Shown here piece after piece: positions 33,271-43,716 of a stretch of 64,000 nt of DNA. Origin of the DNA: Microbacteriaceae bacterium (GTDB taxonomy: Bacteria; Actinomycetota; Actinomycetes; Actinomycetales; Microbacteriaceae); NCBI GenBank assembly GCA_014378715.1, contig JACMNE010000155.1:1-64000 (forward strand). Reading direction: 5' to 3'. Below the pieces are notes generated by a model that was not told the DNA's origin, ran no database searches, and saw nothing but the letters and a program-made list of their open reading frames with translations. Positions within the stretch are counted from its first letter, which is position 1, and each line of letters starts with the position of its first letter. The position numbers and the translations under genes were made by a program.

Positions 33271-33851
33271 CGCCACGCCTCCATCTCTTGCATGAGCGAC
33301 TTCCTGGCCCGGGCGAGGAGTCCCCGCACCGTGGAGACCGGGATCTCGAGTTCCGCAGCGATCCCGTCGTAACTGTATCCCGCCACCTCCTTGAGCAGCC
33401 AGCACCGGCGCTGCCCCTCCGGCAGCCCGGCGAGCGCGGCGGAGAGCGCGTCGGTGGCGGAGTGGGCCTCGGCCACCCGGGCGGGCGACTGCGCGGCCGG
33501 GGCCTCCGGGTCGTACTCGGTGACGTCGAGGTGGTTGCGCCTGGCCCGCACGCGGTCGATGCTCTTGTTACTCACGATGCGCATCAGCCAGCCCTTCACC
33601 CCGCCGAGCTCCTCGAGGTCGGGCAGTTGCCGCCAGGCCGCGATGAACGCCTCCTGGACGACGTCGTCGGATTCGGCGTTCGATCCGAGCACCCGGGTCG
33701 CATAGGCGCGCATCAGCGGGCCGTGCCGTCGCACCAGCACCTCGAAGGCGCGCACATCGCCGTCGGTCGCTCGCCCGGCGAGGGTGCGGTCATCGGCGTC
33801 CCCGATCGGCGGGGCGGGGTCGTGCGGGGCGGGGTCGCGGTGCTCTGTCAC
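33267..33851 (-). CDS. ECF-type RNA polymerase sigma factor
   Basis: This 194-residue alternative sigma factor has region 2 with 'EVLVRRHGPLMRAYATRVLG' and 'DDVVQEAFIAAWRQLPDL' (about 40-80). Region 4 has 'LPEGQRRCWLLKEVAGYSYD' and the helix-turn-helix 'AAELEIPVSTVRGLLARARK' near 163-182. The acidic, Pro/His-rich N-terminus is about 20 residues. GTG 33851 has GGAGG upstream. It heads a three-gene operon with the Asp23-related protein and the small partner, and is divergent from asp23-csbD. That suggests it drives an envelope-stress response including those genes. Confidence 0.92.
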   Translation of the reverse strand: MTEHRDPAPHDPAPPIGDADDRTLAGRATDGDVRAFEVLVRRHGPLMRAYATRVLGSNAESDDVVQEAFIAAWRQLPDLEELGGVKGWLMRIVSNKSIDRVRARRNHLDVTEYDPEAPAAQSPARVAEAHSATDALSAALAGLPEGQRRCWLLKEVAGYSYDGIAAELEIPVSTVRGLLARARKSLMQEMEAWR

Positions 33852-34006
33852 TCAGCACTCCTCCGCGATCTCGATGTCCGACGACGAATACCCGGTCGGG
33901 CGTGACGAATGCCGTGCAGCACACGATTCAGCAGTGACTATCTCATAGTTGCCCGGAGATCATAAGCCGGTTTACAACCCCGTGTCCCTGATTGGAGACT
34001 CGCCTG

Positions 34007-34420
34007 ATGGCCACCTCTCGCACCCCCTCGCCCGCCGCCCCCAACCTCACCGTGCTGCCGCCGGCGAGCCCGGGCAAGACCGTCATCACCGACGGGGTGA
34101 TCGCCAAGATCACCGGCCTCGCCGTGCGCGATGTGCCGGGGGTCCACGCCCTCGGCGGGGGAGCCGCGCGCGCGATCGGCGCCATCCGCAGCGCCGTGGG
34201 CAGCGCCGACCTGTCCCAGGGGGTCTCCGTGGAGGTGGGTGAGACTCAGGTCGCCGTCGACATCACAGTCGTGGCCGATTATCCGGTGTCTGTGCAGAAG
34301 GTAGCGGATGATGTTCGGGCCGCCGCCTACGCGGTGATCCAGGAGCTCGTCGGCATGGAGGTCACCGAGGTGAACGTCACGATCAGCGACGTGCACATCC
34401 CCGGCGACGACGAGGCCTGA
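34007..34420 (+). CDS. Asp23/Gls24 family envelope stress protein
   Basis: This 137-residue alkaline-shock-like protein has 'GKTVITDGVIAKITGLAVRD' near residues 24-43, then 'VEVGETQVAVDITVVADY' and the ending 'EVNVTISDVHIPGDDEA', all typical of the family. In Gram-positive bacteria these small cytosolic proteins associate with membrane-anchored partners and respond to envelope stress. ATG 34007 has GGAG nine bases upstream; a TTG at 33992 is less likely. The upstream 155-base region is shared with the divergent sigma operon. CsbD follows 68 bases later. Confidence 0.9.
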   Translation: MATSRTPSPAAPNLTVLPPASPGKTVITDGVIAKITGLAVRDVPGVHALGGGAARAIGAIRSAVGSADLSQGVSVEVGETQVAVDITVVADYPVSVQKVADDVRAAAYAVIQELVGMEVTEVNVTISDVHIPGDDEA

Positions 34421-34488
34421 CGGCACACCAAGACTGCCGGCTCGGGAACCCACCCCCGCCGGAGAAGGTAAGAGAGAAGGAGCAGAGC

Positions 34489-34662
34489 ATGAGCGCATCA
34501 GACAAGGTCGAGAACGCGGCCGAGGACCTCAAGGGCAAGGCCAAGGAGGCCTTCGGCAAGGCGACCAACGACGACTCGAAGGTCGTCGAGGGACAGGCCG
34601 ACCAGGCCAGCGCCAGCGCGAAGAAGGCCGGGGAGAACGTCAAGGACATCTTCCGCGACTAG
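34489..34662 (+). CDS. CsbD family stress protein
   Basis: This 57-residue, highly charged protein starts 'MSASDKVENAAEDLKGKAKE' and ends 'KDIFRD', the usual CsbD layout of Lys/Glu/Ala-rich amphipathic helix. CsbD proteins belong to general stress (SigB-type) regulons; no biochemical activity is known. GAGAAGGAG lies just upstream of ATG 34489. Co-location with asp23 and an ECF sigma supports a stress operon. A strong intrinsic terminator follows. Confidence 0.9.
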   Translation: MSASDKVENAAEDLKGKAKEAFGKATNDDSKVVEGQADQASASAKKAGENVKDIFRD

Positions 34663-34673
34663 TCGCTCGATTC

Positions 34674-34718
34674 GGAGCCCCCGCCACCCCCCGGTGGTGG
34701 GGGCTCCCTACTTTTTTT
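34674..34718 (+). terminator. Intrinsic terminator after csbD
   Basis: GGAGCCCCCGCCACC (34674-34688) pairs with 34693-34707, with one G-T pair and a 4-base loop, followed by CTACTTTTTTT. This is the clearest rho-independent terminator in the window. Confidence 0.93.
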
Positions 34719-34782
34719 GAGCTTGTGTCCCGCCGTATGTCGGTGTGGGGGGAATATCCGTCACTCGCCCGACGCTGATGGA

Positions 34783-34788
34783 TAGGGT
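34783..34788 (+). promoter_or_regulatory. Possible -10 box TAGGGT of cysK
   Basis: TAGGGT lies 48 bases before the cysK ATG. A GTCACT at 34760-34765 would be a weak -35 at 17-base spacing. No CymR- or CysB-type site is recognisable. Confidence 0.4.
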
Positions 34789-34836
34789 ACCGACACGACA
34801 TCCGCTTCACTGATTCAGAATGGACACCGCCTCACT

Positions 34837-35775
34837 ATGGCCGGACGCATCTACTCCAACGTCACCGAGCTCGTCGGGAATACCCCCCTGGTGCGCATCA
34901 ACCGTCTCGCCGAGGGACTCGATGCGACGATTCTGGCGAAGCTGGAGTTCTACAACCCCGCGTCGAGTGTCAAGGACCGCATCGGGGTTGCGATCATCGA
35001 TGCGGCGGAGAAGTCCGGAGAGCTGAAGCCCGGCGGCACCATCGTCGAGGGCACCAGCGGCAACACCGGGATCGCGCTCGCCATGGCCGGCGCGGCCCGC
35101 GGCTACAAGGTCATCATGACCATGCCGGAGACCATGAGCCGCGAGCGCCGGGTGGTGCTGCGCGCCTTCGGTGCCGAGATCGTGCTGACCCCCGGCTCGG
35201 AGGGCATGCGCGGCGCGGTCGAGAAGGCCCAGGAGATCGTCGCGAACACCCCGAACTCCATCTGGGCGCGCCAGTTCGACAATGAGGCCAACCCGCGCGT
35301 GCACCGCGAGACCACCGCCGAGGAGGTCTGGGCCGACACCGACGGCGGCGTCGACATCTTCGTCGCCGGCATCGGCACCGGAGGAACCATCACCGGCGTC
35401 GGCAACCGCCTCAAGGAACTCAAGCCGAGTGTGCACATCGTCGGCGTCGGGCCGATCGACTCGCCGCTGCTCACCGAGGGCAAGGCCGGACCGCACAAGA
35501 TCCAGGGCATCGGTGCCAACTTCATCCCGTCGATCCTCGATCGCAACTCCTACGACGAGATCATCGACGTGACACTGGAGGACTCCCTCGTCGTCGCCCG
35601 CAAGCTCGCCACCGATGAGGGCATCCTCGCCGGAATCTCCTCCGGCTCGATCATCTGGGCCGCGATCCAGCTCGCGAAGCGTCCGGAGAACGCAGGCAAG
35701 ACCATCGTCGCGATCGTCTGCGACACCGGGGAGCGCTATCTGTCGAGCATCCTCTTCGAGCACCTCCAGGACTAG
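34837..35775 (+). CDS. cysK: Cysteine synthase (O-acetylserine sulfhydrylase)
   Basis: This 312-residue pyridoxal-phosphate enzyme makes cysteine from O-acetylserine and sulfide. The Schiff-base lysine is Lys46 in 'NPASSVKDR', the substrate loop is 'TSGNTG' at 73-78, and the phosphate-binding '[12 protein letters not shown]' lies near 176-187. 'GISSGS' supplies the PLP pyridine contact. It is followed two bases later by cysE, the usual pairing that makes both the acetylserine donor and the synthase. There is no strong ribosome binding site before ATG 34837, but the N-terminus aligns well with the family. Confidence 0.96.
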   Translation: MAGRIYSNVTELVGNTPLVRINRLAEGLDATILAKLEFYNPASSVKDRIGVAIIDAAEKSGELKPGGTIVEGTSGNTGIALAMAGAARGYKVIMTMPETMSRERRVVLRAFGAEIVLTPGSEGMRGAVEKAQEIVANTPNSIWARQFDNEANPRVHRETTAEEVWADTDGGVDIFVAGIGTGGTITGVGNRLKELKPSVHIVGVGPIDSPLLTEGKAGPHKIQGIGANFIPSILDRNSYDEIIDVTLEDSLVVARKLATDEGILAGISSGSIIWAAIQLAKRPENAGKTIVAIVCDTGERYLSSILFEHLQD

Positions 35776-35777
35776 GC

Positions 35778-36414
<637 letters not shown>

Positions 36415-36416
<2 letters not shown>

Positions 36417-36436
36417 CGCGCTCCGTTCAGCGCGCT
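36415..36436 (+). terminator. Weak hairpin after cysE
   Basis: AGCGCGCT-CCGTTC-AGCGCGCT can form an 8-base-pair stem starting at the cysE stop codon. There is no T tract. Confidence 0.4.
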
Positions 36437-36477
36437 CTCCATTCGGCGGATGGCGCCTGCGCCCAGCCACGCGAGCC

Positions 36478-36483
36478 TAGGCT
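36478..36483 (+). promoter_or_regulatory. -10 box TAGGCT of the CPBP protease gene, leaderless
   Basis: TAGGCT is followed by six bases and then GTG 36490, with no Shine-Dalgarno sequence. This decides the GTG start. Confidence 0.55.
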
Positions 36484-36489
36484 GGTGCG

Positions 36490-37563
36490 GTGGACTACGC
36501 CTATCACCGCCTCGCCCGTTCGGCCCCGAAGTACTCGTGGTGGAAGGCGCTCGTCACCGGACTCGTGTTCGTGGGGTACTACCTCGCGCTGTCGATCGTT
36601 CTGGTGCTGTTCTTCGTCATCGGCTCGTTCGCCCTGCCGGACGTCTTCGGGGACTTCCTCGCCAAACTCACCACGATCTCGCTCGACCTGACCGACCCCA
36701 CCATCTTCGCCTTCGCAATAGGCACAATCGCCCTGATGCTGCCGGCGCTCATCCTCGCCCGGCTCACGATGGGACCCCGCCCCCTCGGGCTCGTCTCCTC
36801 CGTCGCCGGGCGCGTGCGCTGGGGCTGGCTCGGCCGGTGCATCCCACTAGCCCTCGCCGTCTACGGGATCGTCTTCGCACTGTCCTTCCTGGTGCTCGAC
36901 CCGGCGCTGGGCGCAGCGCCGCTCTCGCCGACCGTCACCTCGACCACCCTTCTGCTCATCGTGCTGGCCCTGTTGCTGACCCCGATCCAGGCCACCGCAG
37001 AGGAGTACGTGTTCCGCGGATACCTGATGCAGTCCATCGGCGGCTGGCTGAAACATCCGCTCTGGGCCATCCTGCTGCCCGTGCCGCTCTTCGCCATCGG
37101 ACACAACTACGACATCTGGGGACTACTCGACGTGTCGATCTTCGCGATTGTCGCCGGCTGGCTGACCTGGCGCACAGGCGGTCTCGAGGCCGCGATCGTC
37201 GCCCACGTGGTGAACAACACGACACTCTTCATCCTCGGAGCCTTCGGGCTGACCGACCTCAATGCCACGGAGGGCAGCCCGGTGGGGCTGCTCGTGACGG
37301 CCGCGATCATGGCCGGGTATTCGGCACTCGTGCTGCTGCAGGCGAGGCGCACCGGGCTGGTGACCAGACGGACGGTGGTGGAGGAGCCGGGGGAACCTGT
37401 GGATCCGGTCGACGACGCAGCCCTGCCGGTCGCGGCTCCCCAGTACGGCGAGTTCCTCCATCGGCACGGGGTGTCAGGCGGCGATTTCGGTGCGGCACAG
37501 CCCGGGGCAGGCCCCGTCGAGGGGCCGACCGAGTGGATCGCGCCCGAGCCGCCGCAGCGCTGA
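36490..37563 (+). CDS. CPBP family intramembrane metalloprotease
   Basis: This 357-residue membrane protease of the CAAX/Abi family has about eight helices. The catalytic residues are visible: Glu171-Glu172 and Arg176 in 'EEYVFRGYLM', His205 in 'FAIGHN', and His239/Asn243 in 'AHVVNNT'. Family members process prenylated proteins in eukaryotes; bacterial ones act in bacteriocin self-immunity or signalling, and targets are mostly unknown. After the last helix (about residue 285) a Pro/Glu-rich cytoplasmic tail of about 70 residues follows. GTG 36490 is supported by the TAGGCT box six bases upstream. Confidence 0.87.
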   Translation: MDYAYHRLARSAPKYSWWKALVTGLVFVGYYLALSIVLVLFFVIGSFALPDVFGDFLAKLTTISLDLTDPTIFAFAIGTIALMLPALILARLTMGPRPLGLVSSVAGRVRWGWLGRCIPLALAVYGIVFALSFLVLDPALGAAPLSPTVTSTTLLLIVLALLLTPIQATAEEYVFRGYLMQSIGGWLKHPLWAILLPVPLFAIGHNYDIWGLLDVSIFAIVAGWLTWRTGGLEAAIVAHVVNNTTLFILGAFGLTDLNATEGSPVGLLVTAAIMAGYSALVLLQARRTGLVTRRTVVEEPGEPVDPVDDAALPVAAPQYGEFLHRHGVSGGDFGAAQPGAGPVEGPTEWIAPEPPQR

Positions 37564-37610
37564 CTGTGCACAGCACGGAGTTACCTGCCCCGGGCGTCGG
37601 ACTCGCCTCG

Positions 37611-37616
37611 TAGAGT
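37611..37616 (+). promoter_or_regulatory. -10 box TAGAGT of recQ, leaderless
   Basis: TAGAGT is exactly six bases before ATG 37623, with no ribosome binding site between. Confidence 0.55.
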
Positions 37617-37622
37617 TAAGCC

Positions 37623-39464
<1,842 letters not shown>

Positions 39465-39592
39465 GCGACTGTCGCGCAGCTTCGCGTCGAGACCCGGGCC
39501 GTCCTGCGACTGGGCGGTCGGGGTGATGTCGGGTAGAGCTCCGCCGGGTCAGCCACACCGTGCCGGGCGGCGACGCTGCGCCGGCCGGGCAC

Positions 39593-39616
39593 AGGCGGCT
39601 CGACAGGCGGCTCGAC
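39593..39616 (+). repeat. Two tandem copies of AGGCGGCTCGAC
   Basis: The 12-base unit occurs at 39593-39604 and 39605-39616, followed by a partial unit, in the non-coding region after recQ. Nothing else is recognisable between 39465 and 39687. Confidence 0.7.
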
Positions 39617-39699
39617 AGGCGCGAGTCGAGGGCGGTGCTCTGTGGCGGTTGGGAGACCGTCCATAGCAGGCGCATAGCAATACGCGTCATCCTCAGACA

Positions 39700-40410
39700 A
39701 TGACCGGGTCCGACACTTCGGATCCGCGCCGATCGAAAGCGAATGACTCCATGACGAACAAGACCACCCCAGACGATGTCTCCCCCTCCGGTGAAGCGGA
39801 TGACTCGACGACGAGCACTCCGGTAACCGGCACTCCGTCGACGGAGCAGGTCTCGGCTCCCGACGCCCCAGCTCCGGCCCCCGCCACCGCGGCGACCGAG
39901 CAGCTTCCGTATGAGTCGGCTGCCCCGGCTCCGCAGTACGACGCTGCCGCGTATCGGGCCGCGGCAGACCAGACCGCCCAGTACCCGCCCGAGTCGTACC
40001 CCGCCGGGTATCCGGCTGCCGGCCAGCAGACCGCGCCATACGCGGCCGCCGGAAGGGCACCGAACGGCGGCGTCGCGACCGCGACTGCCACCAGGCCGAG
40101 CCGCTGGCGCCAATGGCGCTGGCCGGCCGTCGGTGTCGCGGTCGGCCTCATCGTCGGACTCGGCGGTGGGGTGCTCATCGGGCACGCGTCAGCCGGAGCG
40201 ATGCAGCTCTCCGGGTTCGACCAGCGCGGATCGGTCAGCGACGGCCAGGGTCCGGCCTCGGACCGTGGCCCCGCTGGCGACCGCGGTCCCGGCCGTGACG
40301 GCGGGCCCACCGGTGATGGCCCGGGCAGCCGGGTCGCGCCCGGCGGCACTGCTCCGGACGGCACGGCGCCAGGTACCGGCACCGACTCGGGAACGGGAAC
40401 CGGCGAGTAA
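39700..40410 (+). CDS. Single-pass membrane protein with low-complexity arms
   Basis: This 236-residue protein of unknown function has three parts. Residues 1-130 are Thr/Ser/Ala/Pro/Tyr-rich and disordered. One transmembrane helix, 'WPAVGVAVGLIVGLGGGVLI', lies near residues 140-159. The remaining, probably extracellular, 70 residues are Gly/Asp/Pro-rich with repeated 'DRGP' and 'GTG' units. Base composition and lack of stops agree with coding. CATCCT lies six bases before ATG 39700, consistent with the leaderless pattern; ATG 39751 ('MTNKTTPDD') is the alternative start. Such proteins occur in actinobacteria as membrane-tethered linkers. Confidence 0.6.
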   Translation: MTGSDTSDPRRSKANDSMTNKTTPDDVSPSGEADDSTTSTPVTGTPSTEQVSAPDAPAPAPATAATEQLPYESAAPAPQYDAAAYRAAADQTAQYPPESYPAGYPAAGQQTAPYAAAGRAPNGGVATATATRPSRWRQWRWPAVGVAVGLIVGLGGGVLIGHASAGAMQLSGFDQRGSVSDGQGPASDRGPAGDRGPGRDGGPTGDGPGSRVAPGGTAPDGTAPGTGTDSGTGTGE

Positions 40411-40561
40411 ACACAGCGGCGCGGGTGTCGCGGTGTTCCGACCGTGGGCTCAGCTCTGGACCGGGCGCGGCCTCGGGACCGCCGCCACGGCCCCGCACCG
40501 GGGCGGCGAATTGCCTCGGCGCGACCCACCGCTGCGCCTTGCGGGCCCCCGATGATCGGTC

Positions 40562-40567
40562 TAGCGT
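40562..40567 (+). promoter_or_regulatory. Possible -10 box TAGCGT of the methyltransferase gene
   Basis: TAGCGT lies 42 bases before ATG 40610, which has GGAG upstream. No riboswitch-like fold was evident in the short leader. Confidence 0.35.
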
Positions 40568-40609
40568 GGGCCGGGCCGGGGGATCGTATCAACGTCGACC
40601 GGAGCCGCC

Positions 40610-41563
40610 ATGCCGAAATACCGCAGTTCCCTCCCGCAGCTGGAGCGTGGCGCACTCTTCCTCACCGACGGTGGACTCGAGACGAGCCTGATCTTCCACG
40701 AGGGCATCGAGTTGCCCTACTTCGCCGCCTGCGACCTGCTGCTGACCGACGAGGGCTCCGGGGTTCTGCGGTCCTGGTACAACCGGCATGCGGCGATCGC
40801 GACGACCCTCGGGCTGGGATTCAGCCTCGACACCGCCACCTGGCGGGCGAACCCCGACTGGACCGATCGCCTCGGCTATGGCGCGTCGACCTTCGCCGAG
40901 GTGAACCGCAAGAGTGTGCGACTCGCTGAGAAGGTGCGCCGGGTCTGGGAGACCGCGACCACGCCGGTGGTGATCGCCGGGGTCGTGGGCCCGCGCGGCG
41001 ACGGCTACCGAATCGACGAGCACCAGTCGCCGGCCGAGGCCGCCGACTACCACTCGTGGCAGATCGACATCTTCGCCGACACCGAGATCGACTACGTCAA
41101 CGCGCTCACCCTCACCTACAGCGACGAGGCGATCGGCATCGCCCGTGCCGCTCGGATCGCCGAGGTGCCCATCGTGGTCTCCTTCACGATCGAGACCGAC
41201 GGACGCCTCGCCAGTGGCGAGACCATCGACGACGCGATCGCCGCGGTCGATGCCGACACCGACTGGTACCCCGAGTACTTCGCCCTCAACTGCGTGCACC
41301 CCGACCACCTGCCGGCGGGGTTCCTCGACAATCCGCAGACCGCCGTCCGCATCCGTGGCTACCGGGCCAACGCCTCCCGCCTCAGCCACGCCGAGCTCGA
41401 CCACTCCGACACTCTTGACGATGGCGACCCCGACGAACTCGGCCGCCAGTTCCACCACCTTAGAGAGCGGATGCCGCAGCTGGCAGTCGTCGGCGGATGC
41501 TGCGGTACCGACGCCCGCCACCTCGAGGCCATCGGCCGGTATTGCGCCGCCGCCCGGGTCTGA
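40610..41563 (+). CDS. Homocysteine S-methyltransferase family protein
   Basis: This 317-residue zinc-dependent methyltransferase would transfer a methyl group, typically from S-methylmethionine or SAM, to homocysteine to give methionine. The barrel starts with 'LTDGGLETSLIFHEGIELP' near residues 19-37. Zinc ligands are the Cys in 'ALNCVHPDH' near 228 and the Cys pair in 'GGCCGTDARH' near 299-300. The protein is single-domain, unlike MetH. It ends six bases before the convergent ktrA stop. The methyl donor cannot be told from sequence, so I give no symbol. Confidence 0.87.
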   Translation: MPKYRSSLPQLERGALFLTDGGLETSLIFHEGIELPYFAACDLLLTDEGSGVLRSWYNRHAAIATTLGLGFSLDTATWRANPDWTDRLGYGASTFAEVNRKSVRLAEKVRRVWETATTPVVIAGVVGPRGDGYRIDEHQSPAEAADYHSWQIDIFADTEIDYVNALTLTYSDEAIGIARAARIAEVPIVVSFTIETDGRLASGETIDDAIAAVDADTDWYPEYFALNCVHPDHLPAGFLDNPQTAVRIRGYRANASRLSHAELDHSDTLDDGDPDELGRQFHHLRERMPQLAVVGGCCGTDARHLEAIGRYCAAARV

Positions 41564-41569
41564 GCGGCG

Positions 41570-42268
41570 TCAGCGCAGCTGGCTGAAGGCCTCGACCCGG
41601 TCGGGGGCGCCCGCGACGAGGATGACGTCGCCCGCCTCGAGTACCGTGTCGACGGAGGTGTAGCTCCACCCGACGCCCGCCCGGTCGAACGCCGTGATCG
41701 TCACCCCGTAGACGGCACGCACCTTCGTCGCCGCGAGCGCGATGCCCTGCACGGCCCGCGGCGGGGTCGTCTTGACGATCGCGAAGTTCTCGCCGACCTC
41801 GATGTAGTCCTGCATCGCGCCGCGCACGAGGTGCGCGACCCGGCGGCCCATGTCCTTCTCCGGGAACACCACGTGTCGCACCCCCAGCTGGGTGAGGATC
41901 TCGCCGTGCTGGTCGGTCACCGCCTTCGCCCACACCGTGGGCACCTTGAGCTTGAGTACCAGGGCGGCCGTGAGGATGCTGGCCTGGATGTCGCCGCCGA
42001 TCGCCACGACGACCCGCTCGAACTCGGGAACGGACAGCTGCCGGAGCGTCTCCTCTTTGGTGGAGTCAGCGCGCACCACGTGGGTGAGCAGCCCGTTGTG
42101 GGCCTGCACGATCTCCTCGCGGTCGTCGATGCCCAGCACCTCTGTGCCGTTCGCCATCAACTCGAGCGCCAGGGCGCTGCCGAACCGGCCGAGTCCGATG
42201 ACCGCGACGGCCCCCGCCTCCGCGATCCGGTTGGGATTGGCGCGGGAGAAGAACGAGAACTTATCCAA
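41570..42268 (-). CDS. ktrA: Potassium channel regulatory subunit KtrA/TrkA
   Basis: This 232-residue cytosolic RCK protein gates the Ktr potassium channel. The RCK_N Rossmann fold has 'VIGLGRFGSALALEL' near residues 22-36, Asp-containing 'GIDDREE' and 'VADST'-like 'RADSTKEE'. The RCK_C domain follows, ending 'VLEAGDVILVAGAPDRVEAF'. It starts with TTG 42268, supported by AAAGG upstream and a start region overlapping the ktrB stop by eight bases. Nucleotides bound by the RCK fold would control K+ uptake and turgor. Confidence 0.92.
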   Translation of the reverse strand: MDKFSFFSRANPNRIAEAGAVAVIGLGRFGSALALELMANGTEVLGIDDREEIVQAHNGLLTHVVRADSTKEETLRQLSVPEFERVVVAIGGDIQASILTAALVLKLKVPTVWAKAVTDQHGEILTQLGVRHVVFPEKDMGRRVAHLVRGAMQDYIEVGENFAIVKTTPPRAVQGIALAATKVRAVYGVTITAFDRAGVGWSYTSVDTVLEAGDVILVAGAPDRVEAFSQLR

Positions 42269-43628
42269 TGATGGGCCTTTCTTGCGGGAATTCGTAGGTC
42301 GTGCGGCGCTCCCGGAGGGCGATCGCCGAGGCGAAGGTGATCGGGCCGAGCCGGCCGATGAACATCAGGAGGATCAGCACGATCTGGCCGGCCGGTGGCA
42401 GTCCGGCCGTGATCCCGGTCGACAGGCCGACGGTGCTGAACGCCGACACCACCTCGAACAGCACCCGGTCCATACCGATGTCGGTGATCAGCATCAGCAC
42501 ACTCGTCGCGACGACGACCACGCCGACCGCGAGGAGCACGAGGGTGATGGCCTCGCGGTGCACCGATCGCGACAGCCGTTTGCCGAAGACGTTGACGGCC
42601 CGGTCACCGCGGATCTCGGTCAACAGGATGAAGAACAGCACCGCGAAGGTCGTGATCTTGATCCCGCCCGCGGTGCCGGCCGGACCTCCCCCGATGAACA
42701 TCAGCGCGTCCATCCCCAGCCAGCTGGCCGGGTCCATCGCGCCGATGTCGATCGAGTTGAAGCCGGCCGTGCGGGTCTGCACCGAGGTGAAGAAGCCGGC
42801 GAGGATCTTCGCCGGCCACTCGAGTGGGCCGAGGGTTGCCGGGTTGTTCCACTCGATCGCGGTGATGTACACGGAGCCGGAGACCAGCAGCGCGATCGTG
42901 CCGGAGACGACGATGCGGGTGTTCATCGTCCAATTGCGGTGCACCCGCAGGTGCTTCCACAGCTGCAGGATCACCGGGAATCCGAGCCCGCCGATGATCA
43001 CCGCCGCCGCGATCGGCAGGCAGATGAACGGATCGGTCTCGAACCCCACGAGGTTGTCGCTGAACAGTGAGAATCCGGCGTTGTTGAACGAGGAGACGGC
43101 ATGGAAGATGCCGAGCCACAGCGCCCGCCCGAACGACTCGCCGTAGCCGATCATGAACTGCAGCGTGAGGATCACGGCGACCACCGCCTCCACGATCAGC
43201 GAGATGCGCACGACCCCGATCACCAGTCCGGAGACGTCCTGCAGGCCCACACTGTGCGCCTCGGAAGCAGCCGTGATCTTCGATCTCAGCGACATCCGCC
43301 GGAGAACAGCGAGTCCGATGACCGACGCGAAGGTCATGATGCCGAACCCGCCGATCTGGATGAGGAACAGGATCACGACCTGCCCGAACGGGGTCCAGAA
43401 TGTCGCCGTGTCCACCACGATGTGGCCCGTCACGCAGACAGCGGATGTCGCGGTGAACAGCGCTACGAGGAAGGGGGCGCCCCCCGGTCCCTGCATCGCG
43501 ATCGGGAGCATCAGCAGCGCCGTTCCGCCGAGGGTCGCTCCGGCGAACGCAAAAACGACGACCTGGGCCGGGTGCAGGCGGATGCCGCGGACCGACGGAC
43601 CGCGCGCGTGCCCCGAGCGAAGTCGCAT
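42261..43628 (-). CDS. ktrB: Potassium transporter membrane subunit KtrB/TrkH
   Basis: This 455-residue inner-membrane protein of the superfamily of K+ transporters forms the ion pathway. Its four pore-loop repeats include 'TATSAVCVTGHIVVDTATFW', 'HAVSSFNNAGFSLF', 'FIGGGPAGTAGGIKITTFAV' and 'SAFSTVGLSTG', each contributing a filter Gly. It is translationally coupled to the downstream ktrA. A TAAGGT box lies six bases before the ATG; overlapping AAGGTGGG could alternatively act as a ribosome binding site. Confidence 0.95.
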   Translation of the reverse strand: MRLRSGHARGPSVRGIRLHPAQVVVFAFAGATLGGTALLMLPIAMQGPGGAPFLVALFTATSAVCVTGHIVVDTATFWTPFGQVVILFLIQIGGFGIMTFASVIGLAVLRRMSLRSKITAASEAHSVGLQDVSGLVIGVVRISLIVEAVVAVILTLQFMIGYGESFGRALWLGIFHAVSSFNNAGFSLFSDNLVGFETDPFICLPIAAAVIIGGLGFPVILQLWKHLRVHRNWTMNTRIVVSGTIALLVSGSVYITAIEWNNPATLGPLEWPAKILAGFFTSVQTRTAGFNSIDIGAMDPASWLGMDALMFIGGGPAGTAGGIKITTFAVLFFILLTEIRGDRAVNVFGKRLSRSVHREAITLVLLAVGVVVVATSVLMLITDIGMDRVLFEVVSAFSTVGLSTGITAGLPPAGQIVLILLMFIGRLGPITFASAIALRERRTTYEFPQERPIIG

Positions 43629-43634
43629 GTGCCC

Positions 43635-43640
43635 ACCTTA
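43635..43640 (-). promoter_or_regulatory. -10 box TAAGGT of ktrB
   Basis: TAAGGT on the minus strand is six bases before ATG 43628. It overlaps a purine-rich AAGGTGGG, so it could be either a leaderless promoter or a ribosome binding site. Confidence 0.4.
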
Positions 43641-43704
43641 GGCCGATCCGGCGTCCCCCGACCGTCGGATGTGGGACGGCTCCCGGACTGTCGCCCCGGG
43701 ACCC

Positions 43705-43710
43705 TAGGCT
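43705..43710 (+). promoter_or_regulatory. -10 box TAGGCT of pip, leaderless
   Basis: TAGGCT is followed by GGTCGG and then ATG 43717. The spacing is identical to that of ugd, the CPBP protease gene and the peroxidase gene. Confidence 0.55.
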
Positions 43711-43716
43711 GGTCGG

